From NCBI GenBank assembly GCA_028873845.1, contig JAPPNO010000089.1, positions 1-60,376 on the forward strand: 60,376 nt of DNA, read 5' to 3'. Position numbers and translations under genes: made by a program. Positions 24,767 to 32,957 of this stretch are shown piece by piece. The notes below the pieces were generated by a model. The model searched no databases, was not told the origin of the DNA, and saw only the letters and a program-made list of their open reading frames with translations. How positions within the stretch are numbered: the stretch's first letter is position 1; each line of letters opens with the position of its first letter. Source of the stretch: Gemmatimonadota bacterium (GTDB lineage: Bacteria > Gemmatimonadota > Gemmatimonadetes > Longimicrobiales > Gaopeijiaceae).

Positions 24767-27556
24767 CTACAGCCGCCCAAGCCCTGACTGAGGCCCCACC
24801 CCCGCCAAAGCCGGCGGCGGCCCCACCGGCTTCAACGCCACCGGACAGGCCTTCAACGCCGCGGTCTGCGTCACCGGATCGTACCCGCCCCCAGTCAACA
24901 CATTCACCGGCACGTCCTCGAAGGCGAACGACGCGAACACCGTCCCCCTCGGCGACTTGCTCGTCGCGCGCACCTTCACGTGCAGGCACCCGCGCGGGTT
25001 GCTCATCTCGGCCCAGCCGCCGTCCTCCAACCCCAGCCGCACGATGTCGTCGGGGTGTACCTCGAGCGTCTCCTCCGAGAGCAGGTAGTCGATCCCCGCG
25101 GCCCGCCCCGTCTGCGTGCGCGTGTGGTACTGTGGCAGCCGGCGGCCGGTGGTCAGCCACACCGGATACTCCTCCGACAGCGTCTCCTCGGGATCGCGGT
25201 AATCCAGCATCTTGAAGATGCCGCGCCCGTTCTCGAAGCGCTCCTCGTGCAGCCGCGGCGTGCCGGGGTGCCCCACCTCCGGCACCGGCCACTGGTATTC
25301 CCCCCGGTCGATCCGGTCCCAGTCGAGCCCGGCGTAGGTGGACGACAGCGAGCAGAGTTCGTTGAAGACCTCCTTCGCCGACTCGAACTCGAAGCCCTTC
25401 CAGCCCATCCGCTGAGCCAGCCGCGACACGATCCACCAGTCCGGCTTCGCGTCGCCCGGGGGAGGCACGGCCGCGCGCAGACGCTGCACGCGCCGCTCGG
25501 TGTTGGTGCAAACGCCGTCGGTCTCGGCCCAGGCGGTGGCGGGGAGGACCACGTCGGCCACGCGCGCCGTGTCGGTCATGAAGATGTCGATGACGATCAG
25601 GCAGTCGAGGCTCTTCAGCGCGTGCTCGCAGTGGTGGCGGTCCGGGTCGGTGACCAGGGTGTTCTCGCCGTTGATCATCATCGCGTGGATGCCGTCGCCA
25701 CACAGGTCCAGCGCGGTGACCTTCGTCATGCCGACCTCGAGGTCGACCTTGCGCCCGTACGCCTTGTGGAACTTCTCCCGGTGGGCCGGATCGGTGACGG
25801 TCTGGAAGCCGGGGTAGTTGTTCGGCAGCGCTCCGGCGTCGCCCGCGCCCTGGATGTTGTTCTGGCCGCGCATGGGGTTCACACCGGTGCCCTCGCGGCC
25901 CAGGTTGCCGGTCAGGAGCGCTAGGTTGCAGAGGCTCTGGACGTTGTCCACGCCGCAGATGTGCTCGGTGACGCCGACGGTGTAGTAGATCGCGCCCCGG
26001 TCGGCCCCGCCGTAGAGCAGCGCCGCCTTCTCGATGTCCTCAGGCGAGCACTCGCAGATCTCGGCCGCCCACTCGGGGGTGTAGCGCTCGACGTGCTTCA
26101 GGAAGTCCTCGCCGTGGGCGGTGCGCCGGGCCATGAACCCCTCGTCCACCAGCCCCTCCCGCGCGATCACATGCGCCATCGCGAGCAGCAGCGATACGTC
26201 CGACCCCACCCGCAGGGGCAGGTGGACGTCGGCGATCTCGGCCAGCCCGATCCGCCTGGGGTCCGCCACGATCATCTTCGCGCCGCGCGCCAGCGCCCGC
26301 TTGAGCCGCGTGGCCGCGACGGGGTGGCACTCGGTCATGTTGGTGCCGATGCAGAAGATCACATCGGGCTTGTCCATGTCCGCGAGAGGGTTCGACATGG
26401 CCCCTCTTCCGATTGTTGCCGCCAGACCGGCGACTGTGGGAGCGTGTCAGGCACGGCTGCAGTTGTCGATGTGATTCGTCCCCAGTCCCGCCCGTATGAA
26501 ACGCTGCATCATGTAGGCGGCCTCGTGGGGCGCGCGTCCGGAGGCGATTCCGTAGACGGCGCGGCGCCCGTGGTCCTTCACCACCTTCCTGAGCTTCCCG
26601 GCGGCGAAGTCCAGCGCCTCGTCCCACGACGCGGGGCGGAGCGCGCCGGACTTTTCGTCGCGAAGGAAGGGGGTCGAGAGGCGCTCGGGGTGTCCCACGA
26701 AGTCGAAGGCGAACTGACCCTTCACGCAGAGCGACCCCTCGTTGGCGGGGCCGTCCATGGCGGGGAGCACGCCGACGATCTTCTCCTCGCGCGTCATGAC
26801 GTCGACCGCGCAGCCCACGCCGCAGTAGGGGCAGATCGTGCGGGTCTTCTTCGTCTCGCCGGGGACGTCCCTGTTGGCCAGCGCCTTGAGGTCGCCGAGC
26901 GCGCCGGTCGGACACGTCTGGATGCACTGTCCGCAGAAGGTGCACGCCGAGTCCTTCAGCAGGCCGCCGAACTCGGTGGTGATCTGCGTGTGGAAGCCGC
27001 GGTTCGCGATCGAGATCGCGTAGTCGCCCTCCTGTTCGGCGCAGACGCGCACGCAGCGGTAGCAGGAGATGCAGTTGTCGTAGTCGCGCTTGATGAAGGG
27101 GTTGTCGTCGTCGTCGCGGCTCTCGCCCGACCGGGCGCCCTCGAAACGGCCGGTGCGCGCGTCGTAGCGGTCGAGCAGCTCCGCCATCTCCTGCGACGCG
27201 TAGCCGTGCATGGGGTCGACGTCGGTGTCGCGGTTCTCCGAGGCCACCATCTCCATCAGGATGCGCCGCTGGACCTCTAGGGCTGCCGTGCGGGTGCGCA
27301 CCGCCATGCCCGGCCGGGCCTCCGTAGTGCACGACGCCACCGGGTTGCGCGCTCCCTCGAGCTCGACCACGCAGAGACGGCAGCCTCCGAACGGTTCCAG
27401 ACGGGGGTCGTAGCATAGCGTCGGGATGTCCTTCCGGTGCCGCTCCGCGACCTCGTAGATCGTCTCGCCGCGGGTGAACGCGACCTTCTCTCCGTCCAGC
27501 GTCATCATCAGCCGGACGCCCTTCCCGTTCGTCGACGGGGTGCCGTTCCGCTTCAT
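24767..27556 (-). CDS. fdhA: NAD-linked formate dehydrogenase catalytic subunit, selenocysteine-containing
   Basis: This 929-residue protein starts at ATG 27556, overlapping the diaphorase stop (ATGA). From the N-terminus it has a NuoG-type [2Fe-2S] set (C48, C59, C62, C76), two ferredoxin [4Fe-4S] sets (C162-C172 and C205-C215), the molybdopterin-enzyme [4Fe-4S] set (C242, C245, C249, C277), and then the Mo/W-bisMGD catalytic domain. At residue 370 an in-frame TGA (26449-26447) stands where formate dehydrogenases carry Cys or Sec: NHIDNCSRA-U-HAPTVAGLA. The frame continues intact for 559 residues (GRGAMSNPLADMDKPDVIF, TNTERRVQRLRAAV, TTGRRLPQYHTRT). A SECIS-like hairpin follows the TGA, so this is a selenoprotein and not two genes. 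It oxidises formate to CO2 (or the reverse), passing electrons to the NuoEF-like partner and NAD+. Confidence 0.9.
26415..26449 (-). promoter_or_regulatory. UGA(Sec) codon and SECIS-like hairpin in fdhA
   Basis: The TGA is at 26449-26447. Twelve bases later the mRNA reads GTCGCC-GGTCT-GGCGGC (26434-26418): a 6-bp stem (one G-U pair) with loop GGUCU. The loop is the same as in the E. coli fdhF SECIS, which binds SelB, and the distance from UGA is similar. Confidence 0.8.
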
Positions 27557-29268
27557 CGTCGTCGGCCTTTCGTTGCAGGCGCCGGGCCGCCGCCGCCTTG
27601 CGCCACATGTTTCCGAATGCGGTCGGGAAAGTACCGGATCAGACTCTGGGTCAACAGAGGGGCCGCCTGGCCCAGGCCGCAGGCGCTCGTCTTCTTCATG
27701 ACCTCGTTGAGGTCGATCACCTCGTCCACCCACGCGTCGACCGTTCCCGGTCCCTTGCCCTCGAGCCGCTCCACCAGCCTCTGCGTGCCGATCCGGCACG
27801 GGAAGCACTTCCCGCACGACTCCTCGGCGAAGAACTCCATCGCTTCGCGGGTGACCCCGATCATGTCGCGGGAGTCGTCGAAGACCATGATCCCGCCCGC
27901 GCCCAGGAAGCTGTCCTTCGACCGGATGGAGGGCTCGTCGAGGGTGACGCCCAGGTCGGCGCCGGCGAGGAAGCCGCCCGAGAGCCCCGCCATCGTGACG
28001 GCCTGGACGGTACGTCCGGGGGGCGGGCCGCCGGCCCAGTCGTGCAGCAGCTCGCGGAGAGGCAGCCCGAGGGGGACTTCGTAGTTCCCGGGCCGCGCGA
28101 TGTCGCCGGAGAGGCTGATCACCTTGGTGCCGGCGTGGTCGCCGAGGCCCAGTCCCCGGTACCAGTCCGCACCGTGAACCAGGATCGGGGGCGCCGAGGC
28201 CAGCGTCTCGACGTTGTTCACGACGGTGGGGAGGTTCTCGTAGCCGTGCGTGACGGGGAAGGGAGGTCGGTTGCGGGGGAACGGATGTTTGCCCTCCAGG
28301 GAGTTCAGCAGCGAGGTCTCCTCGCCGCAGATGTAGGCGCCGGCGCCGCGACGCACCATGAGGCGGAACGAGAAGTCAGTGCCCAGGATGCCGTCGCCCA
28401 GCAGCCCCGCGGCCTCCGCCTCCGCGATCGCGCCTTCGAGGATGTCGAACGTCTCCGGGTACTCGTAGCGCAGGTAGATGAACCCGCGCGCCGCCCCCGT
28501 CGCGTACGCCGCCAGAGCCATCCCCTCGATCGTCCCGTGGGGGTCGTGGTCCATCAGCACCCGGTCCTTGAAGCAGCCCGGTTCCCCCTCGTCGGCGTTG
28601 CAGACGATCGTCTTCGGCTCGCCCGCCGCCTCGGCCACCGCCCGCCACTTTCGCCCTGTCGGGAACCCCGCCCCCCCCCTCCCCGCCAGCCCGCTCGCGT
28701 CGATCACGTCGATCACCTCACCCGGTGTCATCGCGGTCACCGCCTGCTCCAGCGCATCGTAGCCACCATGATGGCGGTATCCCTCCAGCGTGGCCCGCCC
28801 GGGACGCCGGATCCCCGCAAAGACGCACTCCTCCACGCCATCCGGGGGCGCTGGCGGCAGCGGCGACGGCCCGCTCACCAGCGTGCTCGCCGTGCGCCCG
28901 GTCAGCACGGTGCCGCGGTGGATCACCGGGATCGGCTGGTCGCAGCGGCCGGGGCAGGGCATGGGCTGGGGGCCGTGCCCGGCGGCGCGCAGGCTCGCCA
29001 TCAGCACTTCGGCGCCGCGCATGCTGCACACGGGGCCGTCGCAGACGCGGGGCCGGTCGAGGCCGTCGGGTTCCCGCGAGAAGTGGTGGTAGAAGGTGAC
29101 GGTGCCGAAGAGGTCGGCGATGGGAATGCGGAGTCCCTTCGCGACGGCGCGCAACGCCTCTTCCGAGAGATGGCCGTCGCGTGCGTGCAGGGCGTGCAGG
29201 AGGGGGAGGAGGGGGGCGGGCTCGTCCTTCCATCGCTCCAGGAGTTGGTCGTTCGTCGCCGTGGGCAT
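27553..29268 (-). CDS. fdhB: Fused NuoE-NuoF-type diaphorase subunit of formate dehydrogenase
   Basis: This 571-residue protein starts at ATG 29268. Residues 1-120 are a NuoE-like thioredoxin-fold [2Fe-2S] domain with C76, C81, C105 and C109 (VCDGPVC and CPGRC). Residues 160-560 are NuoF-like: GRGGAGFPTGRKW (FMN/NADH site), CNADEGEPGCFKDR, GAGAYICGEETSLLNSLEG, and the [4Fe-4S] motif ESCGKCFPCRIGTQRL with a later C in SACGLGQ. It accepts electrons from FdhA and reduces NAD+. In many NAD-dependent formate dehydrogenases these are separate subunits (FdsG and FdsB); here one polypeptide carries both. It is the first gene of the operon. Confidence 0.9.
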   Translation of the reverse strand: MPTATNDQLLERWKDEPAPLLPLLHALHARDGHLSEEALRAVAKGLRIPIADLFGTVTFYHHFSREPDGLDRPRVCDGPVCSMRGAEVLMASLRAAGHGPQPMPCPGRCDQPIPVIHRGTVLTGRTASTLVSGPSPLPPAPPDGVEECVFAGIRRPGRATLEGYRHHGGYDALEQAVTAMTPGEVIDVIDASGLAGRGGAGFPTGRKWRAVAEAAGEPKTIVCNADEGEPGCFKDRVLMDHDPHGTIEGMALAAYATGAARGFIYLRYEYPETFDILEGAIAEAEAAGLLGDGILGTDFSFRLMVRRGAGAYICGEETSLLNSLEGKHPFPRNRPPFPVTHGYENLPTVVNNVETLASAPPILVHGADWYRGLGLGDHAGTKVISLSGDIARPGNYEVPLGLPLRELLHDWAGGPPPGRTVQAVTMAGLSGGFLAGADLGVTLDEPSIRSKDSFLGAGGIMVFDDSRDMIGVTREAMEFFAEESCGKCFPCRIGTQRLVERLEGKGPGTVDAWVDEVIDLNEVMKKTSACGLGQAAPLLTQSLIRYFPDRIRKHVAQGGGGPAPATKGRRR

Positions 29269-29340
29269 CCCGAGTGGGCGGTTGGGGGTGGAGGGGGTTG
29301 GAGTGGGTCGGCCGGCTCCGCCGGGGTTCGGCGGGCCACA

Positions 29341-29350
29341 AACATATGTT
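29341..29350. promoter_or_regulatory. Palindrome AACATATGTT in the fdhB/fdhD intergenic region
   Basis: A perfect 10-bp palindrome, followed by a T-run, is the only AT-rich spot in the 252-base divergent region. It may be an operator or the -10 area of the leftward fdhBA promoter (TATGTT on the minus strand). The bases between it and fdhB (29269-29320) are G-rich on the plus strand. Confidence 0.35.
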
Positions 29351-29469
29351 GTTTTTCCCGCGCGCGCCCGCCATCGTGTCCCTCCGGCCGTCCGTGGGTC
29401 CAGCCGACGGGGTCGTCTCCATGGGCTCGCCGGGGACGCGCCGGCTTCGCCGCCGGAGCGCGGGGGATG

Positions 29470-29475
29470 CATAAT
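29470..29475 (+). promoter_or_regulatory. Candidate -10 box for fdhD
   Basis: CATAAT (5/6 to TATAAT), 45 bases before the fdhD ATG. The -35 region is GC-rich and poor (TTCGCC at 18 bases spacing). It is weak on its own but well placed. Confidence 0.35.
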
Positions 29476-29520
29476 ACGGGTTGCGAACATCGGGCGATAC
29501 CGGAGCCGGAGGAGAATTCC

Positions 29521-30387
29521 ATGACCATGGCGGGCCGCAGAAGAGCCGCGAAGGTGCGCGTGGGCCGCATGCGGAACGGGCGCTTCGCGACCCGGGGCGA
29601 CAGCGTGGCCGTGGAGGAGCCGCTGGAGGTGCGTCTCGAGGTGCCGGGCGAGGACGGGGTGCGCGAACACCCGGTGTCGGTGACGATGCGGACGCCGGGA
29701 GACGACTTCGAACTGGCGGTCGGGTTCCTCTTCACCGAGGGCGTGGTGAGCGACCCGGGAGGATTCGGCGATGTGCGGTACTGCAGGTCCGTGGATCCCC
29801 AGGAGTACAACGTGGTGACCGCGTCGCTGCGTGATTCGTCCGCATTCGACCCGTCGAGCCTGACCCGCAACTTCTACGTGACCTCGTCGTGCGGGGTGTG
29901 CGGCAAGGCCTCGCTGGAGGCGGTGGAGGTGATGGGGTGCGCTCCGGTCGCCGAGGGGACGCTGGCGGTGAACGAGACCGACGTGCGGACGCTGCCGGAC
30001 AGGCTGCGGGCCGCGCAGCGGGTCTTCGAGCGGACGGGCGGGATCCATGCGGCGGGGCTCTTCGATGCTGCGGGGGAGGTCACGGCGGTGCGCGAGGACG
30101 TGGGGCGCCACAACGCGGTCGACAAGGTGGTCGGCACCCTGGTGCTCTCGCATGCGCTCCCGGGCTCGGGGTTCGGCCTGGTCGTCTCGGGCCGGTCTTC
30201 GTTCGAGATCCTGCAGAAGGCGGCGATGGCCGGGTTCCCGATGGTGGTCGCCGTGGGGGCGCCATCGAGCCTGGCGGTGTCCTTCGCGCGCCGTTTCAAC
30301 ATGACGCTGGTGGGATTCGCGAACCGGGGGGGCTACAACGTCTACGCCGGCGGCGAGAGGATCACCGGGACCGGGGGGTCGGCATGA
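29521..30387 (+). CDS. fdhD: Formate dehydrogenase accessory sulfurtransferase FdhD
   Basis: This 288-residue protein starts at ATG 29521 behind GGAGGAG; ATG 29527 is an alternative. It has the FdhD landmarks: VTMRTPGDDFELAVGFLFTEGVV, the sulfur-transfer loop CGVCG (in TSSCGVCGKASLEAV), GGIHAAGLFDAAGEV, REDVGRHNAVDKVVG and SGRSSFEILQKAAMAG. FdhD moves sulfur from a cysteine desulfurase (IscS) to the bis-MGD cofactor, which formate dehydrogenase needs for activity. It is encoded divergently from fdhBA and overlaps mobAB by 4 bases. Confidence 0.93.
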   Translation: MTMAGRRRAAKVRVGRMRNGRFATRGDSVAVEEPLEVRLEVPGEDGVREHPVSVTMRTPGDDFELAVGFLFTEGVVSDPGGFGDVRYCRSVDPQEYNVVTASLRDSSAFDPSSLTRNFYVTSSCGVCGKASLEAVEVMGCAPVAEGTLAVNETDVRTLPDRLRAAQRVFERTGGIHAAGLFDAAGEVTAVREDVGRHNAVDKVVGTLVLSHALPGSGFGLVVSGRSSFEILQKAAMAGFPMVVAVGAPSSLAVSFARRFNMTLVGFANRGGYNVYAGGERITGTGGSA

Positions 30388-31460
30388 GTTTGCTTGGCGC
30401 GATTCTGGCGGGGGGCGGAAGCCGACGCTTCGGTTCGCCGAAGACGTTGGCCCGCTTGCACGGGACGCCGCTGTGGAAGGTGGCGGCGGGGCGGTTGGGA
30501 CAGGTATGCGACGACGTGGTGGCTATCGTCAACCACCCGGGAGTCGCTCGGGCGGTGGAATTGGAGACGCTCCCCGACCGCCTGCGCCTGATGGGCCCTC
30601 TGGGAGGCATTGACGCCGCGCTCGATCGCGGGCTCCGTGACGGACACGCGGCGGTGATGGTGCTCGCCGTCGACATGCCGTGGGTCGAGGTGGAGGCGCT
30701 GCGCCTCGTGGCGGACGCTTGGCGACGGCGGGGAGGGGTGGTGCTCGCGGAGATCGAGCAGCCGTGGGGATTCCATCCGCTCTGTGGCGTCTACCCGGTG
30801 AAGACCATGGCACCGCTCGCCGAAGCGCTGAGCCAGCGGCGACTGGAGGCGGGACCGTTCGCTCGGTCGCTCGACCCGCTGGTGGTCGACACCGGGCTCC
30901 CGCCCGTCGCTTTCAGGAGCGTGAACCGTCCAGCGGACCTGCCGCCCCCGGCCGTCTCCGTCGTAGGGAACAAGAAATCGGGCAAGACGACCCTGGCCGT
31001 GAACCTGATTGCCGAGCTGCGCAGGCGGGGGCGCCGCGTCATGTCGGCCAAGCACGGCCACCACTTCCGCCTCGATACCCCGGGCACCGACTCCTGGCGG
31101 CACCGGCACGAGGGCCGCGCCGAGCGCGTTCTTCTCGTCGGGCCGGACGAGTTCGGGCTCATGGGCGAGTGGGATCCGCACGGTGAGCAGTCCCTCGACC
31201 TCCTGCTGACCCGCCACCTCACCGACGCGGAGATCGTGGTGGCCGAGGGGTTTCGCAGGGCCGCCATCCCCAAGGTCGAAATCTACCGGGCGGAGGCGCA
31301 GCCCGAACCCGTGCTGGACCCGGCCGGCGCACGCGCCGCGGGGGCGATCGCGGCCGTCACGGACCGCCCCGACCTGCCCTGGTCCGTGCCGGTCTTCGAT
31401 CCCGATGCCGCCGACACGCCCGCCCGCGTCGCCGACCTCGCGGAGGCGGCCCTCCTGTGA
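30384..31460 (+). CDS. Fused MobA-MobB molybdenum cofactor guanylyltransferase
   Basis: This 358-residue protein starts at ATG 30384. Residues 1-190 are MobA-like: LLGAILAGGGSRRFGSPKTLARLHGTPL (nucleotidyltransferase loop), MGPLGGIDAAL, and VLAVDMPWVE as the metal-binding site. Residues 195-358 are MobB-like, with a P-loop VVGNKKSGKTTLAVNLIAELRRRG, a histidine-rich switch KHGHHFRLDTPGTDSWRH, and VVAEGFRRAAIPKVEIYR. MobA attaches GMP to molybdopterin to make MGD; MobB is a GTPase helper. Fusion and position behind fdhD indicate dedication to the formate dehydrogenase cofactor. Confidence 0.9.
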   Translation: MSLLGAILAGGGSRRFGSPKTLARLHGTPLWKVAAGRLGQVCDDVVAIVNHPGVARAVELETLPDRLRLMGPLGGIDAALDRGLRDGHAAVMVLAVDMPWVEVEALRLVADAWRRRGGVVLAEIEQPWGFHPLCGVYPVKTMAPLAEALSQRRLEAGPFARSLDPLVVDTGLPPVAFRSVNRPADLPPPAVSVVGNKKSGKTTLAVNLIAELRRRGRRVMSAKHGHHFRLDTPGTDSWRHRHEGRAERVLLVGPDEFGLMGEWDPHGEQSLDLLLTRHLTDAEIVVAEGFRRAAIPKVEIYRAEAQPEPVLDPAGARAAGAIAAVTDRPDLPWSVPVFDPDAADTPARVADLAEAALL

Positions 31461-32605
31461 CCGGCCCCGCGCCACCGCCTCCCGGCCGCCTCGTCTCTCT
31501 CGACGCATTCCGGGGGCTGGCGGTCGCGGGCATGATCCTGGTCAACAACCCGGGAAGCTGGTCGCACGTCTACGGTCCGCTGCGCCACGCTCCCTGGCAC
31601 GGCGCCACGCCCACCGACCTCGTCTTCCCCTTCTTTCTCTTCGCGGTGGGCGTGTCGATGTCCCTCTCCTTCGCCGCCCGAATCGCCCGAGGAGATTCGC
31701 GGCGCGATCTGGGCAGGCACGTGGCGAGGCGCGCGCTCATCATCTACGGACTCGGCCTGTTCATGGCGGCGTACCCGGGTTTCGACTTCTCCACGGTGCG
31801 CCTCGTGGGGGTGCTCGCGCGTATCGCGCTGGTCTACCTGGTGGCGGGGACGCTGGTGCTGGCCCTTTCGCGGCGGGCGATCTTCGCGGTCATGCTGGCG
31901 TTGCCGCTCGTCTACTGGGCGCTCATGTCCTGGGTTCCCGTCCCCGGTTACGGCCCGGGCGACCTCTCGGCCGAGGGCAACCTGGCAGCCTGGCTCGACC
32001 GGCTCGTGCTGGGGGCGCACATGTGGTCCGGGGGAGGCGGCACATACGATCCGGAGGGTCTGCTGAGCACGCTCCCGGCGATCTCCACCGCTCTGGCGGG
32101 CCTGTTCACGGGGGACTTCCTGAGGTCGCAGCGGGCCGCCGCCCCGCGCGCGAAGACCAGCGCACACCTGGCGTTGGCGGGGGGGGCACTCGTGGTCGCG
32201 GGTCTGGTCTGGGACCTGGTTTTCCCCATCAACAAGCCCCTGTGGACCAGTTCCTACGTGGCGTACACGGCCGGGTGGGCACTGGTGACGCTGGCCGCGC
32301 TGCACTGGCTGGTGGAGGTGCGCGGGGCGCGCGGCTGGACGCGGCCGCTGGTCGTGTACGGAATGAACGCGATCACCGTCTTCGTGGCTTCGGGGCTCCT
32401 GGCCAGGACATTGGTCCTGTGGCGCATCCCCGTCCCCGGGGGCTCCGGGGAGACCACCTCCGCATATAATCTCGTCTACGAGGCCGGCTTCGCCTCGTGG
32501 GCGGGGCCCGTGAACGGCTCGCTGGCCTTCGCGGGTGCGACGGTGCTCTTCTGGCTGGGGGTCCTGTGGGCGATGTCCGCCCGCGGAATCTTCATCAAGG
32601 TGTGA
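31457..32605 (+). CDS. HGSNAT/YeiB-like acyltransferase membrane protein
   Basis: The frame encodes 382 residues from GTG 31457, overlapping mobAB (GTGA). The N-terminus RLVSLDAFRGLAVAGMILVNNPGSW followed by WHGATPTDLVFPFFLFAVGVSMSLSF is the signature of the heparan-alpha-glucosaminide N-acetyltransferase-like family (COG4299). About ten hydrophobic segments follow. In that family an acetyl group is carried across the membrane to amino sugars; bacterial substrates are mostly unknown. It may be co-transcribed with mobAB by position alone, since no functional link is evident. Confidence 0.75.
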   Translation: MTGPAPPPPGRLVSLDAFRGLAVAGMILVNNPGSWSHVYGPLRHAPWHGATPTDLVFPFFLFAVGVSMSLSFAARIARGDSRRDLGRHVARRALIIYGLGLFMAAYPGFDFSTVRLVGVLARIALVYLVAGTLVLALSRRAIFAVMLALPLVYWALMSWVPVPGYGPGDLSAEGNLAAWLDRLVLGAHMWSGGGGTYDPEGLLSTLPAISTALAGLFTGDFLRSQRAAAPRAKTSAHLALAGGALVVAGLVWDLVFPINKPLWTSSYVAYTAGWALVTLAALHWLVEVRGARGWTRPLVVYGMNAITVFVASGLLARTLVLWRIPVPGGSGETTSAYNLVYEAGFASWAGPVNGSLAFAGATVLFWLGVLWAMSARGIFIKV

Positions 32606-32957
32606 CCCGATGGCCGTCCCGAGGGATCTTTCGGGTGTACCCGCGGTAGTATGCAGATATGGATCCACTGCCGGTCCGCCCGAAGCCGTGGCCGAAAGCT
32701 GGATCTTCGCGACCCGCAGGGCAGCGCAGAGGCCGGGTTCCCATGCTTCGGACCGACTCCGGCCTCCGTACTCCCAGGAGGTTGACCTTGACGGAAAACG
32801 ATCCGTACATTACCTGATCTCCCGGAAATATTCGTGGAACTGGCGGCACCCGAGGTGACGGCTCTATGATTGGAGCCTGTTCGTCCCGGCCCGCCGGGCC
32901 GCGTTCGATGTTGGCGTTTGGACAGTTCAGGGGAACCTAAACGGAGAAGAGAGTAAC
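32606..32957. other. Intergenic region with candidate promoter for the TPR gene
   Basis: This is 352 bases without a convincing gene. On the plus strand TTGACC (32782-32787), an 18-base spacer and TACATT (32806-32811) form a plausible promoter about 150 bases before the TPR start. CCCGA and TCGGG near 32620-32638 could pair weakly after the upstream gene, without a T-run. Confidence 0.35.

Noticed and set aside
24767-25703. Alternative minus-strand frame overlapping the fdhA C-terminus
   Set aside because: It is a shifted shadow with Arg/Gly-rich composition and no domain, whereas the fdhA frame has clear family sequence.
26396-26449. Reading fdhA as two separate genes (stop at 26447, new start at 26398)
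   Set aside because: The catalytic-site context, the SECIS-like hairpin and continuous homology across the TGA favour one selenoprotein.
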